Source of the DNA: Morchella semilibera
Lineage: Eukaryota; Ascomycota; Pezizomycetes; Pezizales; Morchellaceae
NCBI GenBank assembly: GCA_009192285.1
Contig: CM018603.1
Location: 6,011,613-6,075,612 of the forward strand
Direction: 5' to 3'
DNA length: 64,000 nt
How positions within the stretch are numbered: the first letter of the stretch is position 1; every line of letters starts with the position of its first letter. Shown here piece after piece: positions 11,101-24,872 of this stretch. A program made the translations under genes and the position numbers. The notes beneath the pieces are model-generated. The model was given only the letters and a program-made list of their open reading frames with translations, was not told the origin of the DNA and did no database searches.

Positions 11101-13414
11101 CATAATCAAAGGCCCTGGTTTTTTTTTTCTCTTTTTTTTTAGCGCTAAGAATTGCTTATTAGTACTACATGTAGGTGAATACATGTACTTACATGTATGT
11201 ATGGACGGTTCAAACTTAACAACGGAGAATCACATATAGCTAAATGCACATGTACCCCCCAAAAATGATTACCTGATATCAGTAAAAAAAAAAAAAAAAT
11301 GTGATCTAACTATTTCTGAGTTCTGATGTTGGTTGGAATTATACAACGCATTATTAGCTTGTGAAAGTTGCGGGTAGATATTTCCGATCTGCGCACCGAG
11401 TGATAATTCATGATCCAAACTCAAACTCTCCGCATGCCGAAATGGGCATTTAGCGGTCTTAATTAAAATATTACAAGTCGATACTTCATCGCGCGATCGA
11501 CCGGGAGCAGTACATGATCTGGGACCGATAAGCTCCCCGAGACATTTACGGTAAATCCCGCAAAAGCCTAGCCACGTTCCACACCGAGAGTCTTATCAAT
11601 ACCGGGATTTCCCAACATTCTATGCGCGGCATGAGTGTGATCATGGCTTGAATTATGACATGGCAAGTCAAAACGGCGATGTATGTAAGTAGAAAGTGTC
11701 CTAGGTACGAGGTATGTATGTGTGTATGTAGAGCAACTCCATCAACATCTGCAACAACTCCTCCGTTAACCCTCTATCCAGCACAATGACCTCATCTGCC
11801 TTTGCAGATTGTACAGCAGAACAGATGCTGTCTCATTGCTGATGCCGCGCAAGCAAAGCTGCAACACGGTGACTCTGCGGTGCTCATTCACAGCCATTCA
11901 GCCCGCCATCCGAGCTCTCGGAACCAGTCCCACAAATGATATAGTAGAGGTGCACGCGTTCCCGAAGGACCCTTCGCACATCGCAATGACTCTCCGAAGG
12001 GGGGTTAGGTAGGGTCGACTGAGGGTGTATATATGTTGGAGCGGTCACGAAATTTTGATTCACCACAATTCGCGGAGCTTCTTGTGGCCAGGAACCTCGT
12101 TGATCCTGGATACGTACATGGGTGATGGATGCGAGTACCTCGTAGATCATCCCCAACGTCTGTGCACGTGTTCGGGAAAAGGATCGTCAGGTGTTAGATT
12201 GGCGGAGGTGGGTGCATGTAGGTACATCTCAGCCCTGATTTGCGGATTTCTCGGCGCCTCTGATTTCTACCTACTACATGTAGATGACTAGCAAACCAAT
12301 TCACCACACATGGCATAGGATGGGTATTCGGACACATCTATACGACCCTGGGATATATGGATTGAATTATGATGTTCTCTGGGGTAGACTATGTAAAGTA
12401 AGTGCTGGTGTTTGATCACTCGAGCGCTCTCACTCACATATATACATACTTATCCGTATTTCTAGCACTACTCTGGAGCAGGGCATCGTTTTGTGTTTGT
12501 ATCTGCCTACATCTCTGTGGCATGGAACATGGAAATAAGGTTCCAAAACCAAGCCCCCCTCCCTCCCTCCCTTGGCGTCGACAGAAGTCGCCCAGTTGAA
12601 TTTCAAATCCAATCGCCAAGACGGAATCCTGGAACAAACGATAGCTAGAGAGCCTGTCTGATGTCTAACTTTCGATATGGTGTAGTAGCGTACACGCGAG
12701 TCAGCATAAACCAGCAACACTGGGTGGCCACCGCTATTCACAAGCATCGGATGTTCCAGATTCTCTGCTTCCACATAGGTACTTCTGCAAAGTAAACAAG
12801 TGTACCGCCCAACCCAAGAAGTCAAGGACTGGCCATGGGTTCAACAGTCATTGAAAATCCTACGACAATGAAGGGCAAGGCTGTATATGTATGATAGGGG
12901 CAATATTGCCCCCTCACACCCACAACAGTACTCCCTTGTGAACAACCCAACCTTCCAATCAAGCTATGAAATCCAAAGACAAATTTGTAATTGTTGCACG
13001 TATTGTTGCACATACGTACTACTTCTCGTCATTGCTGCAGGCATCCCCCCTTAAGGTGAAAAATCGAAAATCACACTGTAATCAACTTTATCTGCTGGCC
13101 TACCAAACAGCGCATAGCCTCTGGTGTGCGGGTAATAAAGTACCATATACCCCAAATTTCCGGGCTGGCCCCTAATGCCGGGTATCATGAGATCTATTAC
13201 AACAAACCTCCAGATCATCCCCCGATATATCGAAAAACTTACCGGCTGTAATACACCTCTGTGAGAAGAGGCGGGGTTTTGAACTCCAGTGTGCTTTGAG
13301 TTATTCGGCGACTTCACAGCGGGCTTAGGGCTTAGAACAACCCGGAGTCGACACCTGCACCAGCTTCTACATCGAGCAAAAACCCCACATCAACAGACCC
13401 AGATCCGGATTTAG
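8157..13414. other. 5.3-kb intergenic region, no supported gene
   Basis: No open frame here has a recognisable domain, plausible splice structure or unbiased composition. It contains a short telomere-like CCCTAACCCTAA-type doublet near 8601-8617, homopolymer and purine tracts (10331-10358, 11284-11299), the 90-bp fold-back element at 10928-11017, and a small cluster of TACATGTA palindromes at 11015-11197 and 12276. Confidence 0.6.
10928..11017. repeat. 90-bp fold-back element, copy A
   Basis: Near-perfect inverted repeat bounded by GTAC. The left arm starts GTACTACGGGGGTAGGGGTA and continues AGTCTCCAGAACTACGGCC; the right arm, reverse-complemented, is the same except for two or three bases (GTACTACGGGTGTAGGGG...). 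Only a short loop (near 10970-10979) separates the arms. It has the same ends and size as copies at 34475-34562 and 44742-44830. No coding capacity, so at most a MITE or a hairpin RNA locus. Confidence 0.8.
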
Positions 13415-16226
13415 ATGTCTACCGGCGCCTGGATTTTGATTTTGGCTTTATTATTTACTCAATGGCCGGCAGTCATAGCACAGGATGATAGCACCGACCT
13501 GGCTGATGATCGAAGGCCTGCGTTGTACACTGGAGACTTTGGGAACTGTATGGAGAACTCCACCATCACAATCTCTCGCTTTGACGCCGCTTACTATGCC
13601 GATAATATGACTGTTCTCTTTCACATCGAAGGAAGGACATCCTTGGTCAATGATAATCTAATGAGTAAGTATATATATATATATATATATATCCTTTAAG
13701 GTTTTGATCATTGACCTGAGCTAACCTCATTGCTTGTAATATATTAGTTTATCTAACGGTGGATGCATGTTCGTAGTTATAATCATTCTCGGGCACTGTG
13801 GTATATGTGCTGATCAACAGGTCGATAATCAATCTAGATGGAGAAAGTCGATTTAGTTTATTATTCAATCCGTGCAATGCCAATCTTCCCTCGCTTTGTC
13901 CGGCTAGATCGGGTGTAAATATAACAGCAGCACACATAATCCCAGTATCTCAGGCCGATGTTGCTGAGATTCCAGGTTCATAATCTATTATTCATGATAT
14001 ATATTATTATTAGATAGAATTTCTAACTTATTCTTATTAGCCATTGCTTTTTCCATACCAGATTTCGAGGGACGAGCAGATTTGCGAATCTTTTCAAACT
14101 CCACAAACCGCCAGGTTGCATGCGTAACTGCAATAATTACAAACGGAAAAACCTTCTCACATCCGAAGATTATTTCACCCATATTAGCAGGATTTGCCTT
14201 TATCGCCTTTGTTGCCTCTTTTGTTGCAGCTTGCAGTACAACTGTCACCGGTGACGGGTTTATCAGTTCCCAATCACTATATGCTCACTCACTCTCTGTA
14301 TATATGGTATTTTCATGTTTCCATTCAATATTCTTCACTGGGGCACTGTCGGTCAATTTCCCCAGTGTTCTCATTTCTTTCTGGTCAAACTTTGCCTGGG
14401 CTGCTGGCCTAATAAAGGCAGAGTCTATGCAGGACTCGCTGGACCGATTCACGAGGAACTCAGCTTCATCCTTAGATAATACGAATCTCAATGGGGGAGC
14501 ACTGGACCTCGAGAGAGAGCTGTATCCGCTCTCCAAACGGCACTTCCAGTTTGGGGTTCAACAAAAAGAAGGGCTCCCGGTCCCTGGAAGTCATTTAGGT
14601 TTTCCCGCGACTCTTGCGCAGATAGATATTACCGCCACGAATGCATTCATGACAGCATTCATCTGGCTTCTGGTCCTCCTTGTGGGCATAGTTGTTGTCG
14701 TTGGGGCGTTCTGGGTGGTACTGAATGCATGTACTGCCGTTGGGCTGAGGAAAGATCCAGTTAAAGTATTTCGGAATAACTGGTTAGCTTTTCTGAAATT
14801 AATTTTATGTAGAACGGTTTGGATTCTCATTCTTCCCCTTTTACCTCCTTTGCGGGCTGTAGGTTATGATGAGAAAACAGATACTCACACTCCTCTAGGT
14901 TCTCATCGCTTTCTTCCCCGTAATGCTGCTTGCGACTTTCCAGTTTACATTAAAGGTGCCTGGGCCCCAAGTAATTGCCGCAATTGTGTTCATAATCCTG
15001 CTCGTTGGGGTGTCTGTGGGTGTAGCACATGCATACATTAACTTCTGGCGTGGAGGAAGGCTCAAAAGCGAAAAGGAAAGCCGAGTGATATCTCTTGAAC
15101 GTAAGTGTGGTTTCGTGCCATGGTGTAAGATCTCGCGCCAAGGCATTACCACCGCTGATCAAAAGCCATCTCCGACCATTATACCTTGGTGGAAGCTGTC
15201 AATTGAAAAGAATCAAGAACGTGATGTTCATGACGGGGAAAGCTTAGTCCATCAGTTCGGGTGGCTATCTGCCCGGTTCCGAAGACGGAGATGGTGGTTC
15301 TTCGGACCGTGGCTCCTTTACGAACTCATCAGAGCACTGTTCTATGGCGGGGGTCAAAGCAATCCACAGGCACAAGTTCTCGGGTTATTAGCCCTAGAAC
15401 TCATTGCTCTCGGTGTTTCAGCTTCTGCGAGCCCCTTCCAAAGTGTGAGGTTAGTAGAGTAGGGGTTTGATCATTACATCACAACTACCCTATATCGCTA
15501 ACGAATTATGATTTAGATTGAACGCATTAGCATATGTTTTTGGTATCATGAAGATTTCAACCTTAGCAATAATCTCCGCCTTGATGCTTAATACCGGTTT
15601 GAATGTAAGCACTCAATATTTTACCATTTTCCCAATAGGATAATGACAAGCAAATCTGACATGGGGAATCATAGAGAATCGTCGTAACGGTACTTGGGAT
15701 TGTCATCATTGTGTTCCAAGGGGTTACAGTGTTGGTGGTGATCATATTTGGCACAGTCAACGTTTACACTACGTATTTTGTGGTTGCCCCTCCGGAATCC
15801 AGGATTAAGCCCGAATCTTGCATACCAGTCAGGGAAAAGTACCTCAAACACATTCAAACAAGATCTGTCGACATTGACCCGCCGCCTAAGGTTGAGCCTG
15901 AGCCTGTTGTACCATCATTCTCTGTCACAGATGTGCGCAGATATCCCAAAATTGACGATGAATATAATGACCAGACGGGGCCCTTGTTTTCGGAATCTTC
16001 GCGGAGAGCCACTATGACTGACGATCCAACGGCTCCGAGGGCAAACGCCCCTTCAGGAGTAAGATTGCCTCGCCGAACCTGGTCACCGAGACCAGGCTGG
16101 ACCAATGGAGACATCCCCCCAATTCCCCACCTGGCCAGCTCACGAACCGATTGGCCTATTCTCGATCCACCACCAGCCTCTATAAATAATAGTTTTCGTA
16201 AAGAGACCCTATCTGGACAATACTAG
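13415..16226 (+). CDS. TRP-like ML-domain membrane protein (Flc/Pkd2 family)
   Basis: Fungal TRP-like channel or FAD-carrier family protein, expected in ER, Golgi or plasma membrane; known members act in calcium homeostasis and cell-wall integrity. Eight exons (13415-13664, 13748-13772, 13821-13975, 14041-14816, 14899-15100, 15143-15449, 15517-15604, 15675-16226) join in phase to 784 residues. An N-terminal signal peptide (WILILALLFTQWPAVIAQ) is followed by an ML-like lipid-binding domain with paired Cys (YTGDFGNCMENSTITI, FNPCNANLPSLCP). About ten hydrophobic segments follow, including the family-typical FFTGALSVNFPSVLISFWSN region and a cluster ending in VVVIIFG-type residues, then a Pro-rich cytosolic tail. 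Exon 5 was placed by similarity (VLIAFFPVMLLATF after CRT), using a weak GTTTGG donor. The 42-nt intron at 15101-15142 is a multiple of three and could be retained. Intron 1 carries an AT run. Confidence 0.88.
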
Positions 16227-16438
16227 ACTTATAGCCGCTAAAAACTGATGTACATACCTTCCCACAATAACCCTAGCTCCCCTTTCACGGCAGATGGCCT
16301 TGGAAATTTTGGCACGCCTACTTTATTTTATTATATTCTTTTCCAGTTGAATAACCCCAATCGCGAAGTTTGGTGGGAAAGGCTGATGTCTTATTTCCTT
16401 TCCTTTGTGGTGTATATAATATAATACATATATATGTG

Positions 16439-16440
<2 letters not shown>

Positions 16441-16472
<32 letters not shown>
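16441..16472. repeat. (AT)n microsatellite
   Basis: Uninterrupted AT dinucleotides just beyond the 3' end of the TRP-like gene, preceded by a looser AT-rich stretch from about 16420. Confidence 0.9.
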
Positions 16473-16475
<3 letters not shown>

Positions 16476-18313
16476 TCCACTCTATCGTTACCAGAGAGTA
16501 CGCTTGCGTAAATAGAAATCACAGTAATTTATGTTGATCAGATGTCGGCAGCCTGACCGCGGCAGATCATTTCCTTGTTGTGGTGTTGAGTTCTTTTTTT
16601 TCTGGAAAAGCAACATTACCCGAACGTTTGAGCACTTCGTCACCTTTGACGGTCTGTGCGGTTTGACAGCGGTCAACGACAGGTGGGTTTTCGTTCGACA
16701 CGGACCTTTCTCGGGGGTGCCAAAAGAGCAGTCCAGGTTCAGAGGTCAAATCTAAGCTTTCTGATTGGTTGCTTTACGTCTTGCCACCACCTATTGCTCG
16801 AGACTCAACGGTACTCCAGGTAGAGTAAGTAGCTTCCTCACTAGGGTGGCACGGCTAGTCTAGAGGGGTGACTGAGAGAAGGAGAGAGGAGCCCTGCAGC
16901 ACTTTATGTACCGTCCTGGTCCCAGTGTCCAAATGTTCCGATTATCAATTTCCAATCGCTTTAGGCTTTTATCCTATCCTATTCTGTGAATCATCCGATA
17001 TCGAGATGTATCTTAAATTATGATTCCGAGTGATCGACCACGTTAGATCTTTTGGGAATGGAAAGACAGGCTTTGGGTGGGTGGGTGGATGGAACGATGA
17101 ATTGGGAGGAGCGCTGGAGGAGGGTGAGGTAGATTAGGGTACCACCTAGTTGGCATGTAGCTCTAACCGTAAACCCAGGGCTCTCTGCCATGTGAGCTCA
17201 TCGGTCAAAAACAAATAACAGCAAGGAATTATGATACCCTAAATGTATCTACGCGGCTTCCCCAGCCGTTTTCTACTTTGCGTGTTGTGTCCCAGGTCTT
17301 CTCCCTTTTCTCCGCCCTTCACTTTCACATCCCACGCACGGTGGCCCTGCGCTGCTGAAAAAGAGAAGAAGGAAAAAAGAAAAAAAAAAGAGTACTTACG
17401 CCATGAAACTCACCAACTGTAAGCGAGCCGGTTAAATTCAAGTAAAAAGGGCGATGATTGCCACCCTTTCTCGGGGAAGTCACCCACGCTTCAACGCTTA
17501 ATTACATCGTGAGCGGCCAGCTGGTACAATCTGATACAGCGGTGATCAAAGGTTATTAAATAAACCGCGGTAACTTCGCCATCTTAACATTTCGCCCCCT
17601 TTTCAAAAGCCGTTTAGTAGCTTCCTCCTTCAATTAACATACCCTACACGTACACATCATGCTTAAGTAGGTACACACCCAAGGCTGGCCCTGTCGGTTC
17701 AGTCTAGTATGTTGGCTGTCAATTGGTACCAGGAATATTCGGGGAGGGGGGAGGCTGGTTGGGTCGCCGATCATCTGTAGCAATTGTTTATTTGTGGGTT
17801 GCACGTAAAATTGTTTCCCAGTCTTCTATGCGTCCTCTGCTCCTCTTCAATCCTTGGACGAACCCTTTCCTCCACGCGAGGTGCGTTACCGGAGAATTTG
17901 GGAAGGGGGAGAAGTACGTCTTTGACAGTTGACAGCCGCCCGTTTCATATATGGAAAGGGCGTTAGTTGGACTGTTCGCGACGCGACGGCCAAGCGCCTC
18001 TTTCATGCGGGGACCAACGCGGTACGGTGATCTTGTACCAGGGGCCCCTGATTGGTACAGCTATATCTTGATAAATTTCTCTGTTTGATTCACACTGGGC
18101 TGCATGATGTGGATGACGCTTCGGCACAGCTTGCGAGGGAATTCCGACTTGTGGAACGGTAAGATTTGCGGTTCCACTGGGCAGGGTACGGTTCATTTTC
18201 GGACCAGGATGCATGCTTGTTGTTGGTTCTTCCACCAGCGTTCCATGCAGATTCTTACCAAAAGTCATGATTCAGGTCACAGAATAGTAACAATCCATGT
18301 TAAGTAAGATATG

Positions 18314-18384
18314 GTGGATTGTGGATTGTGGATGTGTGGATGTGTGGTGGGTGTGATTGTGTGGATGTGTGGAAGTGTGGTTAT
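18314..18384. repeat. Degenerate GGATGTGT minisatellite
   Basis: Tandem, imperfect units of the type GGATTGT / GGATGTGT / GGTGGGTGTG. Strand-asymmetric G/T composition. No coding or RNA signature. Confidence 0.75.
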
Positions 18385-21300
18385 GTGATAATGAATATGT
18401 CCGAGTACTCTAGACTACTCCCAGCATGCGTAGAGCGCTTTGGGAGGGCGTCCCATCTCTAAGGGGAGATCTACCATATTATGCCAGATTCCCGTCGATA
18501 AATGACGCCGGCGAGACCAATTATCGTTCGAATATGTGCAAATATCCTCTGCCCTTACCCAAGATAGAACGCCGTGCCGACCCCATAAGTGCAGTCGATA
18601 TGGCCGAGGGAAGGGGAAAGGAGTCGGGACATAGAGTATATGCGCTGCTCATGCTCGTGCAACACCCACCAAGGCTCAAGTATCGTCGCCGAATGGAAAG
18701 CGTGGACTGTGTGGTGAGCCTCTTCTCATCGGCCACCACTACTCAGTGGGGGTTTCCTTGACTTCGGGATCCACCATCTGTGATAGGCAACTCTCACCCG
18801 AGGATCCACCTAACTACCCGTCCATCCCTTGCAAATCATACAGCCTTTTGCATGATGGTAGTAAACCCACACCCTGAGGGGGAGTTGCTTTTTTTTATTC
18901 CTTTGTCTAATAACTGTTTTTCTCTTTGCCCTTTTTCGCGATGCTTGAATTATTTTTTTTTTCTTCCCAGAAGAAAAAATTTATACCGAGTATGGTACGA
19001 GTGCCGTATAATCTAAACTCCCGTTCCTTCCCCCCCGGCTCCTTTCACCATCCCCCGTCCATCATCATCATAATCGTCCTACCCATCAAACTGTCGTTTC
19101 GTCTGATCAAGGGTTGTAAAGCTCCACATACTCCCCTTATTTCACATATCTACACCTCGGCTTCCGGCAATATCCCATAATGGCATATCGTACGATTGAT
19201 TGAGATTGACTGTTTACTCACACCACTGAGCTGACCGAAAACAACTGCCGCGCCAGCGCCATCTCGCTTAACACAGTTTTGTAACAACCAAAACTGACCT
19301 TTGACCTCACCTTACAGCAGAATACCTAACATGCTGATGCGCGCTTAGGCGAAAAATTAATGGTGGACAGGTATGGTTAGCTGGGTCTGATTCGCTTCCG
19401 GCCACGTTGCTGCAAACTGTGACGGGCCGTATGGTATGGTTGTAGATCAGCGGGGGGGGGGGGGTGCGATACGGGGTCTCTCGCTCACTCACCCTCACCC
19501 TCACTTACTTACCCTCACTTGCTCATTCTCACTCTCACAGTAACAGTTCACTCACTACAGTCGTCCACCGTCGCTTGACGAATACGAACAGGGGACTTTA
19601 GGCCAATAGAAATTAAAAGGACTGGAGATCTCGCAAGTTGGCTGTGCGATACTTGTAATCCTTGTTCGTCAACTGGCAGTATTCGTGAAAGACTGTACTC
19701 GCTCACTCATGCTTGCTCACTCGTTTACTACAATAAGAAAGTGTAGTTGCTCAGGGCAAGGATAATTTTGATGACCTCTCTCCTACAAATCTCCTACAAA
19801 TCATCCCCGCCTCCGTCACTTGCGTTTTCTCTAAAGCATGTACAATGGTTAAGGCTTCGTGAATCGTAAGGTCGGAAAATCCGCGAGCATCGCTGCTACT
19901 ACAAAGATGATCTATCATAAAAGAGGCGAGTAGTTATGACGGATGATGATAGGGCATGCGTGCGCTGGAAACTCAATTGAGTGAAAAGAAGCAAAGGCAG
20001 CAAAGGCAAAGGGGAGGATAAAAAAAAAAAGTGGAGTGGAGTAAACTTGGAATCTGCAGGTTTACCTCTTCTCACCGCCGCTGCACATATCTTTCCTGCT
20101 CTCGGCCAGCGCAGCGGTGCTGTTTAGGTCACTTGACTGCCTTCTGGAAGCCAGATAGAAAAAAAATTAATGGATCCCTCTTTTTACGGTGAATGGGAAT
20201 ATCGCACTGGCTGCGTTGGGTAGGTGGGTGGGTCGTATTTGGTTAGGGAAAAAGGGAAAATCCAACAAGCTACTTTTTTTTTTTTTTTTACCAACCTCCA
20301 ACCCCTCCCCACGAATTGCGTCCCTAACCTGTGGGACAGCGTCGTCACATTTGGTCTGCATTTTCCCCGTTTTTCCTTTTTTTCTGGCAGACGTTCGTCC
20401 CTCCCGGGCAGGCAGGCTTCTCTGGGAAAACGATCTGCGCGATGATTGTTTCGCCCCCATCTCACCCTTGGAATCGTGCGTGGGTGATTATCGGGGAATC
20501 CCTGTAAATCAAGACACAATCCCGACCCTCTGTTTAGACGGTCAATCACGGTAAAATACAGCGCGATTGATTGGTTTTATACCACATTTGAAACAGTGAC
20601 GGCTCAAAAGCGGTAAGGTCGACACCCTCCAGGGATCCGTTGAGGCCCCTGACCACATCCCCTGCTGCTCATCATCGTCAGCAATGATCGTTCGCGCAGC
20701 AAGCAGCAGCAGGCAGAGGCAGCGTCGCTCCCTTTCCTTACCCAGGTCCAGCCAATCAAGGATCGAGAATACGGCGAAGCCCACTGCTCTTCCGCGCTAT
20801 CAATGCTTGCCGCACCTGTTCTTGCTGTTTTTCTTTTTCTCTGCGGCTGGCTCGATTTGAGCGATCAGTCATGGTATGGTGCAACCGGTATGTACGAGCG
20901 CCCCAACTTCAACTCATCCAAAGTTGTGTTGTAAGGTGGAGCAGAGGTTGTGTCTTGCCTTGTGTTGAAGCTTTACATACATACAGACTGACTGACGATG
21001 ATTTCATTTCCACACGTAAAAAACCCAAAAAAGAAAGGAAAAAGAAAAAGAAAAAGAAAAAGAAAACTGACCGTCGGTACTTTGGGAGTGAGGGGGTGGA
21101 ATCGTGAAAGTCCGGATGGATGAGGGTGTACGTACCAACTAAGATCTACCAGCGATAAAGTACAGACGGACAACGCTCCCTACCAACAATTGATTTCTAT
21201 TCTAATCGAATATATAGTTATGTATGCGCTGCGTCATGTCACAGCTCCCGCCGCATATATCTATATTCGAGACGATGGGCGAAAGAGCATCTTGAAGGGG

Positions 21301-23816
21301 AGGAGGGGGTGGTAATTCCCAATATTGTTATATGGCAGAAATATATTACTGACGATCTTATGATGTTTGACACCTTCCATCCAGGTGGTTGGCTTGGGTC
21401 CGAACCTTGTTAGTAACAGCAATAATGAGAATACCATAATAGCCACTGCCTGCCCTGTGTATTTCAAGGGCAATAAAAGATGCGTGTATACAGTACATAC
21501 TTTCAGCGCCGCCTGCGCATTGAGCATCTTGTGTACAGTACAGGAAACCCCCCTGCTGGTAAACGAAATCCCGAATTTTCTACACACACGGTAAGTAAGT
21601 TCTGCCAGAACAATTCAGGATGAAGAAAAAGAAAAGCTACAATCAAAAACAAGAGCATGAAGGGGTCCAGGAAAGGCCCGTTTTGCCGAGACCCGCCTGT
21701 ACTGGAAAGTGCTGTTTCGGGTTCAAAGGTGGTCGTTTCCACCTACGTCAAGACGAATATGTGCCATTCGACCACAACAATCCGTGCCTCATCTACCCCG
21801 GAGCCCATAAACTACCATCTCTGAGGCATTGATTACCTATTCTATCGAGATCGTCCCTTGGAAACCAGGCTGTTGGTGTAAAAGGCACCTGAAGCGGTGG
21901 GTAATATGGCGTAGGTGGGCGGATGATACTGCTACTCAGGTCTTCCTCTGCCCAGTGAGTTCCTCCCATAGCCATTTCTCATCCCATCTTTTGCACCCTG
22001 CCCCCATGCTTTCCCGGTGAATCTCAACCAGTAAGAGGATTGTGGCAATCACCGATGATTTCCCCACTTTGAGGACACCGGAGGCGACTCACGCCCGTCT
22101 TTTGACGATAGAGTGTGCTGCTGCGTGAGCTTGTTCTTTTGGTTTGTGACCTTGATGTAGGAGCTACATGACTGTAGATTACCATTTCCATATTCTTACC
22201 CTTGATGCGAATGCTCTGCTCATAACCTTGTCTCTCTCTCCTCCTGACTGTTTCCCCGCCATTAGGCCGTTACCCAGGGCCCATGGCAGGTGTTTAAATG
22301 ATCATAACACTGTTTCCTGTGACCCTTACCCCCTCTTGTATGCCCCTTGTCGTGGGGATTGATACGGGTAGTCGAATCTTTCTGATTTACTTCTTCGTCT
22401 CCGTCTCCTATAACATTATATCACAAATATTGGGGTCAGTCCCGGGCATCCAATCTACGCATTCCATAATCCAACCCTTCTCTCTTACTCCCTTAGACGG
22501 TGCGCGTGTGGAGTATTACCGTCCTAGACCCATTGTGACTACCCTGCGGTACAGGGGGGGGGGGGAGAGCCTGATATACTTTTCTCGCTCACCCATCATC
22601 CCATCATCCATCATCCTGTTGATGATCTTTCGATTTCGACCTCTACATTCGTAGTAGCCGCTTCCCATTGCAGACGTACCGGGGCATTCCCAATTTTCCC
22701 TGTAAAATCAGCACGGTCAATCAATCGGGACGTCAATCAACCCCGTTTTCCCTTTCCCTACATACATACCCTTTACCTGGGGTGGAGGGGGGAGGACCTT
22801 GTCTAGTTGCTTGATTGCCTGCGCATCCTTTACCGTTACCTTACACTTGTGTCCGAAGGAAGGAGGATAGGAAAGAAAGGAAGAGGAGTTTGAAAAGACG
22901 GGGTCTTTTTTTTTTTTTTTTTTTTTTGTCTTCCCTTTTCAACCCAGCTCGAACTACTACTACTTCGCTTCGAAGGTATTATATTTCTTTTCTTTTCTTT
23001 TCCTTAGGGTTTTACTTACTAAACTGTTGCTTTTGCTTTATTTTTGAGGGGGGTTGGAACCTGGGTTCTAGTTGCTATTATTTATTTTTTATTTTTTTAT
23101 TTTATTTTTTTTATTTTATTTTTTTTCTCCGTTCCCTGGCAAATATCCGACGTTAACGGTTGGGGTGCTTTTTTGGAACCTGGCCCACCACCACTACCGC
23201 TACCACCCAGTTGCACGCTACTCTCTCCTCTACTACCATTACCACACTTACCATACCCCCCTCGGCCTCGCATCACCATCCCGAACTAAATAATCCTCAC
23301 CCGTCGCCTGGATTTCCTTTCCCAGGAACACAGAGAAAGAGAAGCGGTTCCATAAATACCCCCACGACGCCCTCTTCCATTAATTCAAGGTCACCCGTTG
23401 GATTAATACTTGTGTTCCCAAGCGGCCACTACTACTGCTGCTGCTGCTGCTGCTACTACTACTGGTGTATTATTATTTGACTGTCGGTCCGTTCCTCGAG
23501 TCGAAAGTGTTTTTAATAGTCTCCAACATCCCCACGTGCTCTCCCTCCCCCACTACTACCATTCTGCTACTACCACTTGCCATTGATATATAGTGGTATA
23601 TATCAGAAAGAAAAGAGATTGTATTTTCATCCCATCTCCTCTCACGCGCGCACACAGAAGGGGGAAAAAAAATACTATCCTACCAACATACATACTCCTT
23701 CGTCCATCTATACAGTTACCAATCTATACAATACTCACCCCCCAATACCTTCCATATATCTACTCCTCCCTAGGCCCTCCTCACCAACCAACAATATCAC
23801 AATACAAACACTCACA

Positions 23817-24872
23817 ATGAACCTACCAAGCCTCGTCCACCCTTCGCATTCACAGCACCAGACCCACTTCTCACCAATGCCAGGTCATGGACACCGCCCA
23901 GAGCACTCGGTGCTGAGCTCACCACACGGCCACCACCATACCCACCAGCAGCACTATTCACATCATGAATACCACTCGCACCCTCCAGCGCCGCCTCCAT
24001 CACCACCAGTAGAAGATAACTCAAAGTGCTCATTACCATCAATTTCAACATTGCTTGTATATGCCGATTGTAGTCCAGCGAATACCAACGGAACTAGTAA
24101 GTTTTTTTTTCAATTTTTTTTCCTCTTGAGATGTCATTATTACATACATATACCGTATATGGTTTTTTCCCAATATGTAAACTCTTTTTCTTTTTTTACT
24201 AACAACTTTTAATTTCACAGGCCAGCAACCCACCCAAGCGCATTCACCCTCCTCATACCACAGTCAACCCTCACCTCACGCTTCCCACTCGCGCGTAACC
24301 CTCCCACCTACTCCCCCAATGCGCCCCGACTCGGTCTTCGAAGGCAGTACAAACTCGCCCACATTGCCCCCCCAAACTCCCTCTTACTTCTACTCGCCCA
24401 GTTCCAGCCACCGTAACAGTTACCCGCCGGTGCAGCAAAAGTCTCCTGTCTACTCCTCCCCCGAGTCGCCGTATCCACCGCCACATCAATCCTCATACTA
24501 CCCACCCCCGCCGCCACCTCCGCCTCAGCAGCAACAGCAGCAGGCGTCGTCGCCGTCGATGGGATATGGAAAGAGCATGCCGCCGGCACAACTCGCACAT
24601 GATCCCCGTTTCAGTGGCTCCACCCTCGGCGTCGAATCCCTGGCAATCACCACCACCATTCGTCGCCAGCGTCGCATGCGGCTTTCCCGCAGAGCCAGGA
24701 TCGGTACATATGTCAGACATGCAACAAGGCCTTCTCGAGACCCAGTAGTCTGAGGATACATAGTCACAGCCACACGGGCGAGAAGCCGTTCAAATGTCCA
24801 CATCACGGATGTGGGAAGGCATTCAGTGTACGGAGCAACATGAAGCGTCACGAAAGGGGTTGCCACCAATAG
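23817..24872 (+). CDS. C2H2 zinc-finger transcription factor (apparent frame change)
   Basis: DNA-binding regulator, nuclear. Exon 1 is 23817-24096 and exon 2 is 24221-24872, joined in phase by a GT-AG intron. The N-terminus is His/Pro-rich. The middle is Pro/Ser-rich with a TLPPTPPM-like box near 24298-24318 and a short Gln run near 24527-24542. Two C-terminal C2H2 fingers are read from 24702: [19 protein letters not shown], then a TGEKPF linker, then [21 protein letters not shown], ending RGCHQ and stop at 24870. The fingers lie in a different frame from the middle part. The switch must occur between a stop in the finger frame at 24600 and about 24657. Either one base is missing (two extra), or there is an intron ending at CAG 24614 with no convincing donor. 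The finger pair resembles the MtfA/RsrA type of fungal regulator, but I do not assert orthology. Confidence 0.8.

Larger units (their letters stand above)
16227..23816. other. 7.6-kb intergenic region, low-complexity rich, no supported gene
   Basis: No gene seen. Contents: an AT dinucleotide run at 16441-16472; GGATGTGT-type minisatellite at about 18314-18384; a G13-like run near 19450; CTCAC-rich tandem tract at about 19483-19560; AAAGAAAAAG tract at 21035-21065; T22 at 22906-22927; T-rich stretch 23072-23130; CTG/CTA triplets at 23424-23465. The last 500 bases are probably promoter and leader of the C2H2 gene. Open frames here are Phe-, Lys- or Ser-rich by-products of these tracts. Confidence 0.6.

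Noticed and set aside
23817-24090. His/Pro-rich stretch as a low-complexity artefact
   Set aside because: It opens with ATG, ends at a good donor in phase with exon 2 and resembles disordered ends of fungal regulators, so it is kept as exon 1.
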